Assembly (NCBI RefSeq): GCF_029227915.1
Contig: NC_079889.1
Coordinates: 10,912,001-10,976,000 of the forward strand
DNA from: Hydractinia symbiolongicarpus
Taxonomy: Eukaryota > Cnidaria > Hydrozoa > Anthoathecata > Hydractiniidae
Direction: 5' to 3'
DNA: 64,000 nt
Numbering within the stretch: the first letter of the stretch is position 1; each line of letters starts with the position of its first letter. Position numbers and translations under genes: made by a program. Positions 36,147 through 48,576 of this stretch are shown piece after piece. The notes below the pieces were generated by a model. That model was not told the DNA's origin. It worked only from the letters and a program-made list of their open reading frames with translations, and made no database searches.

Positions 36147-37648
36147 AGAGGTTATTATCTGCTTTTTTTTTTTACAAATTTTGAATTTTAAATTTTTACA
36201 AAATTGACTTTAGTTTTTATATGTATATATAGAATAATTATATGCAGTAAAGTAATAAATATTTGTGCAATATGCTTACTTTGTGTTAAAAAAAAAGTTG
36301 GCCTTGTATGAAAGTTATCTAGGAATCTGTTCAATTTTTTGAACAATCTTTATTGGTTCTCGAGATATTTGAGGTATTCTTTAAAGCTGCATTATTATGT
36401 GACATTATGACGTCATCAACTAGTTTTAAAGCGCGTAATTGCTGTTATTGAGCATAATTATAGTAATTATTAAAATTTATGCATGTTCGAAGCGCCAAAG
36501 TGAACTGGCAAAACTGTTACAGACAACTTCCAGTCAGCGTTATTTCATGATGTCATGCAAAATTAGTGGAACTCCTAGGTCCGAATTTTTAAGACAAATT
36601 AAAAAATGCAAATTCCTAGACAACTTAATAAGCACTTTAATTGATATTATTATGTTTCTTGGGAGGTAAGCTTTAAACTTAAAATTAGTGAAGTATAGTT
36701 GTCCTTTTAAGCATTTTATATGTCTAAAATTATTGGACCGGATTAAGCTTTTGACATTAGAATCAGAATTTTTTATTATCCCTCCTTAAACATTTGCACA
36801 CTCACTTTGCATTTAGCTTTCTCCATTCCCTGTGTTGCAAACATTTGTCAATTTGGTTTGCTCTCCATTTTTTAAATTATATTTTTGTTCTTAATCACAA
36901 TTATTGTGTTTATTATAAAACACAATTATAATTATTGGTATTAAATATTTCTCAACATCATTTTTAATGGCTTGGTTATTATTAATTTAATGAATTGGTT
37001 GTTACAATGGTTAGTTTTTCTTTCTGGAAGAGTTTGTCCTATATTTTATGTAACAACGAATGAATAAATTGCATTTAAAAAATTTACTGCTGACTGAAAT
37101 GAACATTCAAGTATTTTTATGTTTTCATATTGTTATTTTAGTTAGGACATTTTTCACTCACAGCTTTAAAGTGTTAAACTTGACAACACCTTGCAGCACT
37201 TTACTTTTAAATTAATAAAAATATAAAGCTTATCATATTTTTAATACTGTAAAAGCTAATGAAGTGAATTTTTCCCATATGTTCCTTGTAAGCACTAGTT
37301 AATCACAGTATCATGCCACAAGATCAGGGAAATAATCAATTTAAATTTTCTGTAAGGGTGGGTTTCCACTAAACGATTTTGATGCAATTGATCGATGCAG
37401 AAGTAGGTAATTTGACTAGGTCATTATTTTCATTCGTTCAGTTGAAACCGCCTTGATAAAAAAACAGGTTTATTTCAAGCAGCAGTACAGATTAATCCTA
37501 CCAATATTTCAACTTCTACAATGTTCTATTTTTAACATTAGCTGTCATAAGAATTTAAAAAAAATAACATTAACGACGTCTAACGAATTCGAAGATTGTT
37601 AAGATGGTATTTCCATTTTCCTTTTTTACAGAAATAAAAAAAGTTAAT
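36147..37648. other. Intergenic stretch between GNAT copy 2 and LRPAP1
   Basis: AT-rich sequence without a supported gene. A splice acceptor-like TTTTTTACAG at 37622-37631 just before the LRPAP1 ATG implies an upstream non-coding exon of that gene somewhere here. Confidence 0.5.
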
Positions 37649-40600
37649 ATGAATATTATAATTTATACCTCATGTTTGTGTTTGGTATACGCTACTTCAG
37701 CCGGAGAGGATATGAGTAATTTCTCCCATGAAGACAGAAAGTTTCGTTCAGTAAAGTACAACGACATCTGGAAGCGTGCTTTAAAAACAGTACCCAAAAA
37801 AGATTTACCAGAATTGGGTAGAATGCTCAAGAAGTTAGACAAAAGTGAGATAGATTTGAAACATCATTCAGGTAACTCTGTTTTATGCATTTTTGATTTG
37901 TATACGCCTTCATTTCCTCCACTCTATGACACCGAATATTTACTTTTCTTTGTCTTTTGCTGGAAGCTTATTTTATATTTTCTTATTCGTAAGCATTGTT
38001 GTGCAGGGTGCAACTAGCTATTTTTGTACCAGTAGTTGAATTTTATACTATTTTGTGTAAGCAGTTACTTTCTTCTTTTTTTAATATTTTTGTTGCATTA
38101 AAAGAAAATAGTGATCATCTTTTCTAAGCTGAACCTTTTCTAACATTTGACAACTATAGATTTTAATACTCTACTTAACTTGGGGACGAGATTACCTGTA
38201 GGAAAGAAATTTATTGTGGAAGAAAAGGTTGCAGGTTACAAATAGAACCTTGAGATATGGGTAAATTGCAGAATATGAAATTGCAAATGCACATTTTTAT
38301 TTAAATTAAGAAATTTGAGCTTCCAAAAAAATTACCTCTTTGTTTATATCTCTAAAGTAAATTTTATGCTGAATTTACAGAAAAATTGCAAACAAGCCAG
38401 CAAATAGCTAAAATGTGACTAAAAGATTGCCAATGTTCGTCTTTACTTAAAAAAAAAATGCAGAATTTAATTTTGTAAAAACGAGACAAATCGCAAACAT
38501 GAATTCCACAATCATTTCTCCACCATTTATTTTTTGCTGCAATCTTTTCTTCTGTATTTATTCTTTCTTTAATATTTTCTTCTCTATGACGTCAGTATAA
38601 CATACAAGTCATATATTGTAATCTTAAAATCTATTATTTTTTTAAATAGCTTCTCGTGACGTACACATTATCAGGTTGTATACACCATTTGTTTTTTTAC
38701 CAGATGAGAAGTTGATAGTATTTTAAAGCATTCCCGGATTTACTTTGCATCCTATTCTCGCTCAGAAATGCTTTGATTGACCTTTAGAGTCTGTCTTTAA
38801 AACTTCGTGTTATTGCACTACTATACTTTTATATAAAACTCCTGATCATGATTAAAAATTGTGTGACATTTTAGAAAACTTCAAAAATTCTCTTTGTTAG
38901 GAAAATTGATTACATTCATATGTAAACATTTCTCTAACATAGTTGGTCTTAGTAAGCAGTTTGCATTCTTAAAGCTTGTGACACCGTTTTTTTAAAAAAA
39001 GATGTGGCCATATTGTGGTTACCACTAAATGAAACCATCTGGTTAAAACGTCTTGTATCTGTCTGAAATATTTCAGAAAAGTTTAAAGCCAAAAAGTACA
39101 GGTAAAGAAATGGCCAAAACTTGTGTGTTAACTAACTTACTACAAGTGTGCTGTTTTGTGATTACTTAAAAGAATTTTTTTATATTTATCTACAACCCTC
39201 TTTGCAACTTAAGACCAATGCAATAATTTGTCCATGCAAATTTCATCACATTTTAAATTCTCCATTTCAATCAGGTGAAGAGGGTTATGACGAAGATGCT
39301 GCAAAACATCTTCAAAATCATTTAGCTGATATTTTGCATCGATTTGGAGTTATGGAGGACATCAACACCACACACTTTGCGAAAATTACTTTTGCTGATC
39401 CGAGATTGAACAGAATCTGGATCCAAGCTGTCAAAGAAGGTATGCTGTAATTTGTTTATTCGACAATTGCCTGTCAACGAAACCTATTTATACTGGGAGG
39501 GGTGTTCTTGGCACCACTAACTCACTTTTTTCAATAACCCTTAAAATACGACTCCAATACAGAATTTGAGTAAAATCAAAGCTCAAAAATTAGTTTTTTT
39601 TTTCTGTGACCTAATTTAACAAAAGCCAAAATGGGATTTTAATATTTTTCTACGAAAGGTTTACAAAACGAAGATATTAAAAGTAACAAAGTTTTACTCC
39701 TCTTTGAGCAGAGTTTTAAAAAAATAAAAAGTCAGTTGTTGATGCAATCCACCCTCACTCCGGTGTCAGTTTATTTATTTTTCTAAAACTAAAATTGCAG
39801 TACACAAAAACAGTGTCAAATGCGATAGTATCATCAAAATGTGAGTAAAAATAAAATCAGCGCTTTTTCTAACAAGAAATGGCATAGAGAAACATCAAAT
39901 TTTAATTATTTGCCTACTAAAACCATTTTTTGTGCTTTCATTTCCCCACTGTTATATAAATCTCAAATATCTGAAGTTGCAACTCTTTTTAACTCGTGTT
40001 TCTTCTTCAAGGGAATTATAGCCCAGATGAATTAGAAAGTCTTCACAATGAATTGAAGCACATGGAAGGTAAACTCAACGACTACCACTCCTTCTCAGGG
40101 ACTGTTGAATCGCACGAGAAGCGTTTAAACGAAGAGTTAGAGAACGATGCACATGGAAACAACAATTTTGTAGATCACACTGATGAAGAGAGTGATCATA
40201 AGAAGTTGAAGAAAATGAAGAAGCAACTGAAACACGACTATCATCATCTTCAGGAGAGTGTTCAAATGTTAGAACAAACGGTATGTCTTTGTTTGTCGTT
40301 AATATTCGCAATAATCGGTTGTCTGTGTGTTGTCGTTGATACTCGCAACGATCATTATATGTCGGTCTGTTGTCGTTGGTAGTCGCAACAATTATATATC
40401 CGTGTTGTCATTGATACTCGCAACAATTTGCATGTCTGTGTGTTGTAGTTGATAATCCCAACGATCATTATATGTCGGTCTGCCGTCGTTGGTACTCGCA
40501 ACAATTATATATCTGTGTTGCGTTGATACTCGCAACGATCAGTATATGTCGGTCTGTTGTCGTTGATACTCGCAACAATTTGCATGTCTGTATGTTGTAG

Positions 40601-41983
40601 TTGATAATCCCAACGATCATTATATGTCGGTCTGCCGTCGTTGGTACTCGCAACAATTATATATCTGTGTTGCGTTGATACTCGCAACAATCAGTATATG
40701 TCGGTCTGTTGTCGTTGGTACTCGCAACAATTTGCATGCCTGTATGTTGTAGTTGATACTCTCAACGATTATTATATGTCGGTCTGCCATCGTTGGTACT
40801 TGCAACAATTATATATCTGTGTTGTATGTCTATGTTGTATTTGATACTCTCAATGATCATTATATGTCGGTCTGTTGTCGTTGATACTCGCAACAATTAT
40901 ATATCTCTGTTGCGTTGATACTCGCAACAACCTGTATATATGTGTCATTATCGTTGATACTCGCAACGATCAGTATGTCGCTGTGTTTTTGATGCTGGCG
41001 TATTTTTGATCAAAGCTTCTATTCTCTACAGACAAAATATCAGAAATTTATCTAGCTTTTTTTTTTCCTTTCAAGGTACAAGACCGTATTGGAAGAGCTG
41101 GTGACACTTTTTCTGATGCACGTGTCTTGAATTTATGGAAGAAAGCTGAAGAGACCGGTAAATTCTCTGATAAAGAACTACAGTCTATCAAAGTGAGTTG
41201 TTATTATTTGCTGTTGTTGTCGTTGTATTCGATGTTGTTGTTGGTAGTGGTAGTGGGCTAAGCCCAAAAAATGTCCCAGAATAAAACGAGGTACTGGATA
41301 ACTGCTGAAATAACGTTATAGAATTATTATTTTTGAACTAATGATTTCTTATAAGTAAGCCTAACCAGATGAACTGATGTAAGTGCACCCACTTTTTCAC
41401 CTTTCATATCCGCTTTTTTTTGTTCAGAATGACTTCAGCGTTTACATAAAACATTTACTGTAAGAGCGACACAAAATAGAGTCCTATTTTTCCTCTACTT
41501 ATTAATATTTTCTGGTTCTTTTTGTCAGGAAGAGTTGCAGCACTTTCAAACCCGTATCGACAAGTTACGACATTGGGAAGGGATGAGCGAAAAGTTAGAG
41601 AAGAGCGTTAAAGACGAAGGGCTTGATCACATACGGGAGGAGTATGATAACGCAAAGAAAAGAGTGGAAGAACACAAAAAATATGTAAGTTTAATAAATA
41701 AATGGATGAATGAATGAATGAATGTATGAATGAATGAATGAATGAATATGCGTAGGCGAGTGGGTGGGTTAAAGGATAAATTCGTTACTGAGTAAAACAA
41801 TATTTTGGGGTAATTTGAATATAATCAGCGGTTATTACAAATTACCGCAAGGGCGGGGGCGTGTAATTGAAGCATTGCGCCTGCGTATGGAGGGAAAAGT
41901 ATTTACTGGTCTTTATTTTTGTTTAGGTAAAGAAATATCATGCGACAATGTTGAACCGTGTGTATCATCATTCAGAACTTTAA
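37649..41983 (+). CDS. LRPAP1: Alpha-2-macroglobulin receptor-associated protein (RAP), LDL-receptor-family chaperone
   Basis: Six exons (37649-37871, 39275-39439, 40012-40280, 41076-41192, 41529-41684, 41927-41983) join in phase into 328 residues; human RAP has 357. The N-terminus MNIIIYTSCLCLVYATSA is a signal peptide. Helical RAP domains follow, each with the recurring acidic/basic pattern: NDIWKRALKTVPKKDLPELG, DPRLNRIWIQAVKEGNYSPD, then DARVLNLWKKAEETGKFSDK, as in human 'DPRLEKLWHKAK..' and 'EPRVIDLWDLAQ..'. The last exon ends HHSEL, an ER-retention signal like human HNEL. RAP binds LDL-receptor-family ectodomains in the ER and stops early ligand binding, releasing them in the acidic Golgi. 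An in-frame ATG at 37604 exists, but an acceptor-like site separates it, so 37649 is preferred. AATAAA at 42240-42245. Confidence 0.93.
40290..40985 (+). repeat. Minisatellite with about 152-bp higher-order period in LRPAP1 intron 3
   Basis: It begins about 10 bp after the exon 3 donor. Roughly 50-bp subunits each carry GTTGATACTCGCAAC, whose ends (GTTG/CAAC) can pair; three subunits form a unit of about 152 bp, seen by the return of TATGTCGGTCTGCC at about 40471, 40623 and 40774. Open frames on either strand within it are by-products of the repetition. Confidence 0.85.
41701..41748 (+). repeat. GAAT tetranucleotide microsatellite
   Basis: About 11 units of GAAT/ATGA with one T interruption, starting about 20 bp after the LRPAP1 exon 5 donor. 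Confidence 0.85.
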
Positions 41984-43312
41984 CGTACGATGCATGTGTC
42001 ACCATAGTGACGCGTGCGTGTCGCCGTAATGATGTACGCTTGTGGTTGTGTAGCGCGAGAGAAAGGGAAAAGTAAGATACGCTGTGAACAGAAATATCTA
42101 CTTGTGTCAGGATTTATTGAATAGAAATATTAATTCTTCAATACCAATATATGGGAATCAGAATTTCTAAATTTCTTCGACTGTTTTGTTATATACATAT
42201 TTGTATTTGTTTTTTTATTTATATTTTATTTATATCGACAATAAATGTGTCTTTTGTCTTTTAAATGTTGTCATCATACATTCGTAGGGATATTTATAAA
42301 CTGATGATGCGCATGCTCAGATGGCAACTTGATTCTCATGCTACGCAGATAAGTTACGGCTTATACAGGTTCTTGACTTCTGGTGACGGTATATTCAGTC
42401 GTCTCCTTTAATTAGAAGAAAAAGTAATTTCCTTTTTAAAAACCACCTCTATCTTTAAAATAACTGTCCAAATAACGAATAGGGGAAGCTCTAATGAGCG
42501 GACAGTTTATTACTGCGCAAAGTGAACTTTCCTATTTGGAATTCTCCCTAATTATTAGTGTCCGGTAAAGTCAGACATGTATTCTCCCTGTAAATATTTA
42601 GTCTTCATATTTGGTTCATGAAATACAGTTATTTTACCTTTATCCTCCACAAATGAGAGAGATGAAGAATACATATTATTTTAAAGATTTAATTTTTCAT
42701 GTGACTTGTTGCATTAAAGTCTCCCCTAAACTATTTTTCCCATCCACTCCACTACATGCATTACCGTTTTCTAGTGTCTGCAAAAAGTTTGTTTTACCAT
42801 AAAATAAAACAATGATTTAAACATCTTCCCTTAAACTAAAACTAACTTGACAATGGGTTACCTAATTCGTGGGCTCGTGCTTCTGAAAACTCGTATTTTT
42901 TTCTTTTTGTCAAATTGAAACGGAGAACGGGACTAACACCAAAGGTGTCCGCTAGTTAGAGAATCGCCTACACTAATCCGTTTTTGCGTAGAACAAACAA
43001 TAGCTATACACGAGTTATTACCCCTTTTAGGGGTAGCTGTACCAATTTAGAATGTATGGGCTACAAATATTTTAGGTTGATTTCGCGCCTCAACAAATCT
43101 GATCCTCAGTTTTAATAAAACATTTTCTTGGAAAGCAATATGTATGCCAATTGTTTTTTGTGTCTAAAATTTTGTGAAATTTGGCTAATCATTTTGCCTT
43201 TATCTTTAGCTGCATATTACGTATATCTAATTCTATCTACTAATCAAATCTGACTTATCAAGTCAAATCTGTTCAAGTTAATATGGCTGGCCCAAGATAA
43301 GAATCATTATAG
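41984..43312. other. Spacer between convergent LRPAP1 and tyrosinase genes
   Basis: It holds the LRPAP1 poly(A) signal at 42240-42245 and fragments of the 'gtgtccgctag' MITE family (about 42500-42570 and 42938-42965; compare 50711-51565). No gene supported. Confidence 0.55.
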
Positions 43313-45612
43313 CTAGGGAGCGTCTAGAACTTTGTGTAAGTATTTCGCCCTTTCTTTTTCTTTCTTCGATCTTGAACAGTCTGGAAAATTACCATACCAA
43401 CTCTCGTTCATATATTTGTTCCAGAATTTATAAGAAGTTCTGGCCATATCGTCTATATCATCCATGTTTCGCTTATCTCGTCTACTAGATGGAAATTTAG
43501 TATATCTTACTTTGATACATCGAGGCAAATTATGTGAGTCTATTAATTCGCGTTGCGTGTGCGGGCATCCCATCATTTTTGTTGTGTTTCGTTGTAAGAA
43601 ATGCACGAATTTGTGGGACGGGCTTTTGGCTTGCCACATGTACCATATTTTATCAAGGAAGGCATGATGTAGAAAAAATTCCGGTGTGTCTCCAGCGTAA
43701 TGGGTGCACATTGTGCCCCCGATAATGTTATGCATCCTGTCGTGGTAGTTGTGTCGTATTTGAATATCAAAATCTTTGAATCGTTTGGCTGGAAGAGCTA
43801 AAGTTCTTTGGACGCTTTTTACGCTGGGCGAATGACCTTTGAATGCGCGTCGTAAACAAAACGCAAGGTGAGCTCTTTGTTTTGAAATTTTCGCATCAAT
43901 TTGATCTACTGTGCTTAAAATGATGTCCATCGGATCTTCCCAATATGGTAGCTCCCACTCCGACTCGCGGAATATTCCTTTTTGTACACAATAGCCTCTG
44001 TACATGTTTCCGTTTCCGCCTGTAAATATTCAATAAAATATTGTCTTAACACAAAGAGAGCAACATAAAAAGCTGCCATTCCCTGGACACAGTTTGCTTA
44101 TGATTAAATACCTAGTTAATTGGGAAATTTCATGTGTAGCCACGACATTCGCTTGTGTGAGAGGTTTCAGCGTTAATTTTCAACCTAACTTCAAAGTTCT
44201 GTTACCTCTTTTATATTACAAAAAAAGGTGCCTTGTCAATCCAACGTAATAAGATCCTAGGAATGAGGTTGATAGACTTGTGTAGTAGCATTTTTTTATT
44301 ATTTGGTGGCGTACCAAAGTTCTAACAAAAGTAAATCAACCTCGTCCCCAGGGCATCTTGTATCTTTCTGACATCCGCCGTTACGGAAAAGTAACTGCAT
44401 GTAAAAAGATACTTCCACGACCTAGTTCTCAGACTCTGTTGTCTTTGTTTAAATGTTAACGGCCAGAATAACACAACAGGTGCTGGGAACGAGATTGCTC
44501 TACGAAAACTCACCTAAACCATCATCGGTTGCTCTCCATAAACTTTTACGATCCCAGGGATTATTACTCATGTGTGACCAGTCCCAATATGGTAGGGTCA
44601 CACGACAATCGATTTGTCTAAGAAGGTCCTCCATCTCAGAGATGAACCATCTATGCCATGGTAGAAAGTATTCACGTGTGTGGATACCCCAACAGAAGTA
44701 CTTATAGTGCATGAAAATGAACCTTTCGTATATTCCTTTATATGGAGGCGTTATCGTCAATGTTTTGTACGTCTTTAAGTACCGACGTCGTTCTTCGGTT
44801 GTCATGGCAGTGAATTCTTGACGAACGCGATAACAGTTGGTTAGTTTTCCGTTGACACATTGACATTCGCGATTGCACTCATCACGTGTCGTACCCTGGG
44901 CATGACATGATGTATACGAACGTAACGGTAATCCAAGTTTTTCAACAACCTGCGAAATATCACTCTTTTTGTTGTATTCTATAAAATGCACAAAATTTTT
45001 TCCGGTCTGCTTTTTTTCTTTTTGTTTGTAATTTTTCTCAGAAAGCAATATCTTGTTCTCTTTTGTTCTATTAACACCATTATCCCTTGTTACTATGGAA
45101 ACAATTCCCAAAACATCAGAGAGCGCCATTTTGATATTTGAATTTTTTCTGAGACTGGAGAGCAGTGCATCTGTTTTGGAAGCAGCACTCGTAACAAATA
45201 AATACATTTTCTGCTGGTCAATAACTTCTCTACTTTTAACTTCAAAATCTTTCAAAGCTTCGTCTATTTGGTTCGGAAAGTCATATGATTTATCCTCCCC
45301 CGTATATTTCAATCGTCTGATTGTTTTAAACAAACATTTCCGGTTAACGTGAGTTTTGAAATGAAAACGTTCCACCTGTTTGTCGCTTATGGTATAAAGT
45401 CCAACACGGGTTGTACCTGGCGAGATACTAAATTTATCAAGTAAGGTTGTCAACATTTCTTTCGCTTTTTCAAGATCATTATGAGTCATATCAGAGCTTG
45501 TATCAAGTATTATTCCAATGTCTACCCTGGGTGGATGAGTTTGATCTGCCGTCTGAACAATAGAGGCAAAACAAAAGCTGAGTAAGCATAAATATTCCTG
45601 CAATCGTTTCAT
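43313..45612 (-). CDS. Secreted VWA-domain tyrosinase (type-3 copper oxidase)
   Basis: Two exons, 44514-45612 and 43313-44019, join in phase (GT/AG) into 601 residues from ATG 45612 to TAG 43313. Residues 1-21 are a signal peptide. Residues about 28-230 form a von Willebrand factor A domain (VDIGIILDTSSDMTHNDLEK); its metal site reads D37-S39-D41 instead of DxSxS. A short cysteine-rich link (C236-C260, including CQC) follows. The tyrosinase domain runs from about 262: CuA His302, His311 and His320 (GIHTREYFLPWHRWF, with the HxxxxxxxxH spacing), PYWDWS, the GGNGN..CV loop, then CuB His459, His463 (HDRMHNIIGG) and the HH pair 484-485 (DTPEFFLHHAFLDKIWYMWQ). All copper ligands are present, so diphenol or monophenol oxidation by O2 is expected, outside the cell or in a vesicle. 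The VWA part could give protein or matrix binding. A phenoloxidase used in pigment, adhesion or cuticle-like hardening is an inference. No C-terminal membrane anchor. Confidence 0.93.
44337..44497. mobile_element. Short inverted-repeat element, family F (161 bp)
   Basis: CAACCTCGTCCCCAGGGC at the left and GTGCTGGGAACGAGATTG at the right are inverted copies of one end sequence. It sits in the tyrosinase intron, ending 17 bp from the exon 1 donor. Confidence 0.75.
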
Positions 45613-45725
45613 TACGTCGTCAACTCATAATACGGTTTCACTTGTTTATCTTTTTAAACTTTGGTTTATTCTAGAAAAAACAATAAAATATACAGCTATT
45701 CCTTTAGTAAAATTGTAGTAAGAAG

Positions 45726-45792
45726 CAACCTCGTCCTTAGGCCATATTGTATCTCTTCTGACAAGAGACAGCAGGCGCTGGGAACAAGATTG
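45726..45792. mobile_element. Short inverted-repeat element, family F (67 bp, smallest)
   Basis: CAACCTCGTCCTTAGGCC to GCGCTGGGAACAAGATTG, with only about 30 bp between the ends, including 'gagacagcag'. It lies about 115 bp upstream of the tyrosinase ATG. Confidence 0.75.
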
Positions 45793-46438
45793 AGTAGTAA
45801 GCTTTCAAACTGACAATAATCTAGACCGACTGCAATTCTTGTATTTCTTTCTCTCTCTTTTTCCTGATAAACAGTCGAATCGAAAACTCCGGATATAAAT
45901 TAGTGAAAGGGAAAGCAAACTTTTAAAAAAACCTAGCCACAAGCAAAAATAAAGCCTTTTGTGTCTTTTAACACACACTCTAAACTTTTTGAAGTGCCCT
46001 TCTTCTGTAATGTTAACAGCAGCTGCCGCCTTGTCAATTTTACAGTAAACGAAGTGCGTAGGATATTAGGTCAAAATCTTAAACGGTACTAATGTTTGAT
46101 GACGTTAGCAAGTCCCATCCTTTTGCATATTGGGTATTTGCAAAACACGGAGCGGATTGTACAATAACACGGACTTCGTGAAAACACTCCTGCGACGTTG
46201 TTTACTTGTTGTTGTTTACTTACGTTGTTTACTCGCCAAAAAACAACTAACAGCGTACGTCCAAGTTCGGCCATTTCCCGATTTTTAGGATGAACCGATA
46301 TCTCTGATACAAATATACTTTTATAAGAAATTTTATTTAGCTGCAACCTGTTAATTAACTTAATAAAACCAACCTTGTTTCTTGTGCTACTTTTAACATC
46401 AGGCTGCGGCGAGATGTTACTCTTGCCGTCAGACTGTA

Positions 46439-46507
46439 CCAACCTCGCTCCTTGTCTCTGACAGTTTCAGAATTATCAGAAAGTGAAAGAAACCTGCGAA
46501 CGAGGTT
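46439..46507. mobile_element. Short inverted-repeat element, family F (69 bp)
   Basis: CCAACCTCGCTCCTTGTCTC at the left and CCTGCGAACGAGGTTGG at the right; ends inverted, with a small non-coding core. Confidence 0.7.
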
Positions 46508-46638
46508 GGAAACTGTTAATAGCAATATTTTTGTTTTGTATATATTATTTGATGTATTTATTTAGATGTCTGTCGTGATGTACTGTAACAGTACCTGGTA
46601 TGTATTCTTGCGGGCTTGTGATATATATGTTGTATAAC

Positions 46639-46720
46639 TATCTTTAGTTATCGTTAGCTATCGTTAATTATCGTTAATTATCGTTAATTATCGTTAGTTA
46701 TCTTTACTTATCGTTTATTA
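46639..46720 (+). repeat. 10-bp tandem repeat (TATCGTTAAT)
   Basis: About eight units of TATCGTTAAT with single-base variants. Confidence 0.85.
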
Positions 46721-46867
46721 TACCGCATCAGTTCTCTGAAAGACGAGTCAGCCTTGCGAAAATGCGCTTCATTCAATCCATGCACGTGACCCTTGAGGAA
46801 CAAAGGGGGTTGAAATAACGCATGTTATTCAGTTACTTGGTTAGGCGTATACTTCTCCTAGCAACGG

Positions 46868-46881
46868 GTAACCATGGCAAC
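46868..46881. promoter_or_regulatory. Perfect RFX X-box match
   Basis: GTAACCATGGCAAC fits the X-box consensus GTHNYYATRRNAAC at every position, with a CCAAT directly after it (46881-46885). X-boxes drive ciliary genes in animals, but the nearest start codon (tyrosinase) is 1.26 kb away, so function here is uncertain. Confidence 0.35.
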
Positions 46882-47598
46882 CAATCAATAAAATGTTTGA
46901 CTTAATTTTGTCGTGCTGTCACATACTATGATATCCTCATTAAGTATCATCAGAAAGGACAATCCTCTGCAATATAGTTTTTGTTCTAGAGGAACCACCT
47001 TAAAATTTATTAGAGAATTATTCTTTTGGCTATTATTCTTATTTTTCTATTGTTCTGCACAATAGATCTATTGTTTTTTTAACCTTAAATTCCAGGCTGA
47101 TGTTCTTATAAAACACATTCTTATAAAAGAAAGGGCGACAGCAAAGAAGAACAACGTGCAGCGAAAAGTATCGCACACGAACAAAATAACAGTTCTCTTC
47201 CAAAAATACTAAAGGAATTCCAAAGCTTTTTACTCACCGTGTATGACTTTGTGCTGACGTATGCTGACATGTGTCGAATATTTTCATTGCAAGTTTTTTT
47301 GGCCAGCTATTTTTTACATATACTGATTTTTCGGCATGTATTATGCCGAATTGAAGCTGTAGTGATAGTATTCTGTATTTTATTGAAAATTTTTATGCTC
47401 GAATGATTATCAATTGAAACAAACTTCACCTAGCCAACACTGTGTTCAGCTGGGGTGTTTTTCCTGGTGATTTATTATTGCTTACTAAGACTACCTAGTT
47501 CCCAGTTATTTTTGCCTTTTTATATGAGAAATGTCACATCACAAAAGACAAAAATCCGTAGAAATGAAAGTCGAACTATGTTGTTCTCTATGACTTAA

Positions 47599-47849
47599 CC
47601 AACTTCGTTCCCAGGGTTTTTTTCTTTCATTGGCGCTCCGCTTATTGATAGGGGTGTGCCCTATATTTTATAGTAAAGATATTAATAAAAAATATATATA
47701 AATATAATGTAAAAATAATAAGTAAAATATATTTTTTGCGCTGCAACCACTATTGAGTTTAAATTTTTACTAATGTTTTGGCAACCTATTTTCGCAACCT
47801 TTTCTTCAGGACCGTTTTTGCTTTCTTTATAGCCCTGGGGACGAGGTTG
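47599..47849. mobile_element. Probable family F inverted-repeat element (251 bp, or two half elements)
   Basis: CCAACTTCGTTCCCAGGG at the left and GCCCTGGGGACGAGGTTG at 47832-47849. The wider spacing leaves open whether these are one element or two solo ends. Confidence 0.5.
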
Positions 47850-48317
47850 TTTCAGTTGTGATCTTTTAAGTGAGTCTTCCTTAGAATTATAATTTCTTTC
47901 CAAATATCAAATTTGTACACTATCAAAAACACTTTTAGTCCTATTAGCTATTGTACTCAAAATTTAAAAATATTTTAAGAATCGCCCTGGGGTTCAAAGT
48001 ATGTAATCAGACGCTCTTGTTGCTAATTTTGCCATGCTCATTTGAGATCGAATGCGTAACTTTCTTAAGTTCCTATTTCTACAATCGTGGACAAAAATAT
48101 TGAGACTAAGGCAGTTTTTTATTCGTTATCCAAATATGGACAAAAGAGTCAAATAGTCAATAATCTGCAGCCGCCAGGCAGAGAGGGTTGAAAAGTTGCT
48201 AGTCACATTCTTTAGCACGCCCGCACAGCGAAATAATTCACGTCGGGGACCACGAAGGCCCCGAAATTCGTGATTAATAGCCTTGCTGATGTATTCACCA
48301 AATAACCTAAGATCCTA

Positions 48318-48425
48318 AGTTCACTCTGAACATTGACAAGTAAAGTTTGACAAGTTCATAGTGTGTGAATCTAATATAGAATGAGCCTACGCAATTACTT
48401 GTGGTGGCGAACTTCGAAATTCGTT
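48318..48425 (-). repeat. Dispersed repeat, family T, copy 2
   Basis: It is the inverted counterpart of 23018-23105, sharing TACGCAATTACTTGTGGTGG and 'gaacattgacaag'. Confidence 0.6.
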
Positions 48426-48576
48426 GTCTTGTCCCAACATATTGTGACCACGATTGTAGCAAGAAGTTATTGTTGTTCAAGTTGTCAAAAACGAATTTTT
48501 GCTTTTCATGTTTCCTGCCTCTTACAAAATTTTACGGGTATTTAAGAATCTTTTGGCTCATTTTTGACATATTATG

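Noticed and set aside
40290-40985. Regularly spaced repeats considered as a CRISPR array
   Set aside because: Units are tandem and diverged with no unique spacers, and the locus is an animal gene intron: a minisatellite.
41815-42075. 86-codon frame (NIISGYYKLPQGRGRV...)
   Set aside because: A different frame over the final LRPAP1 exon (41927-41983) and its flanks.
46089-46442. 117-codon minus-strand frame
   Set aside because: No recognisable domain; it lies in repeat-dense DNA and runs up to a family F element end.
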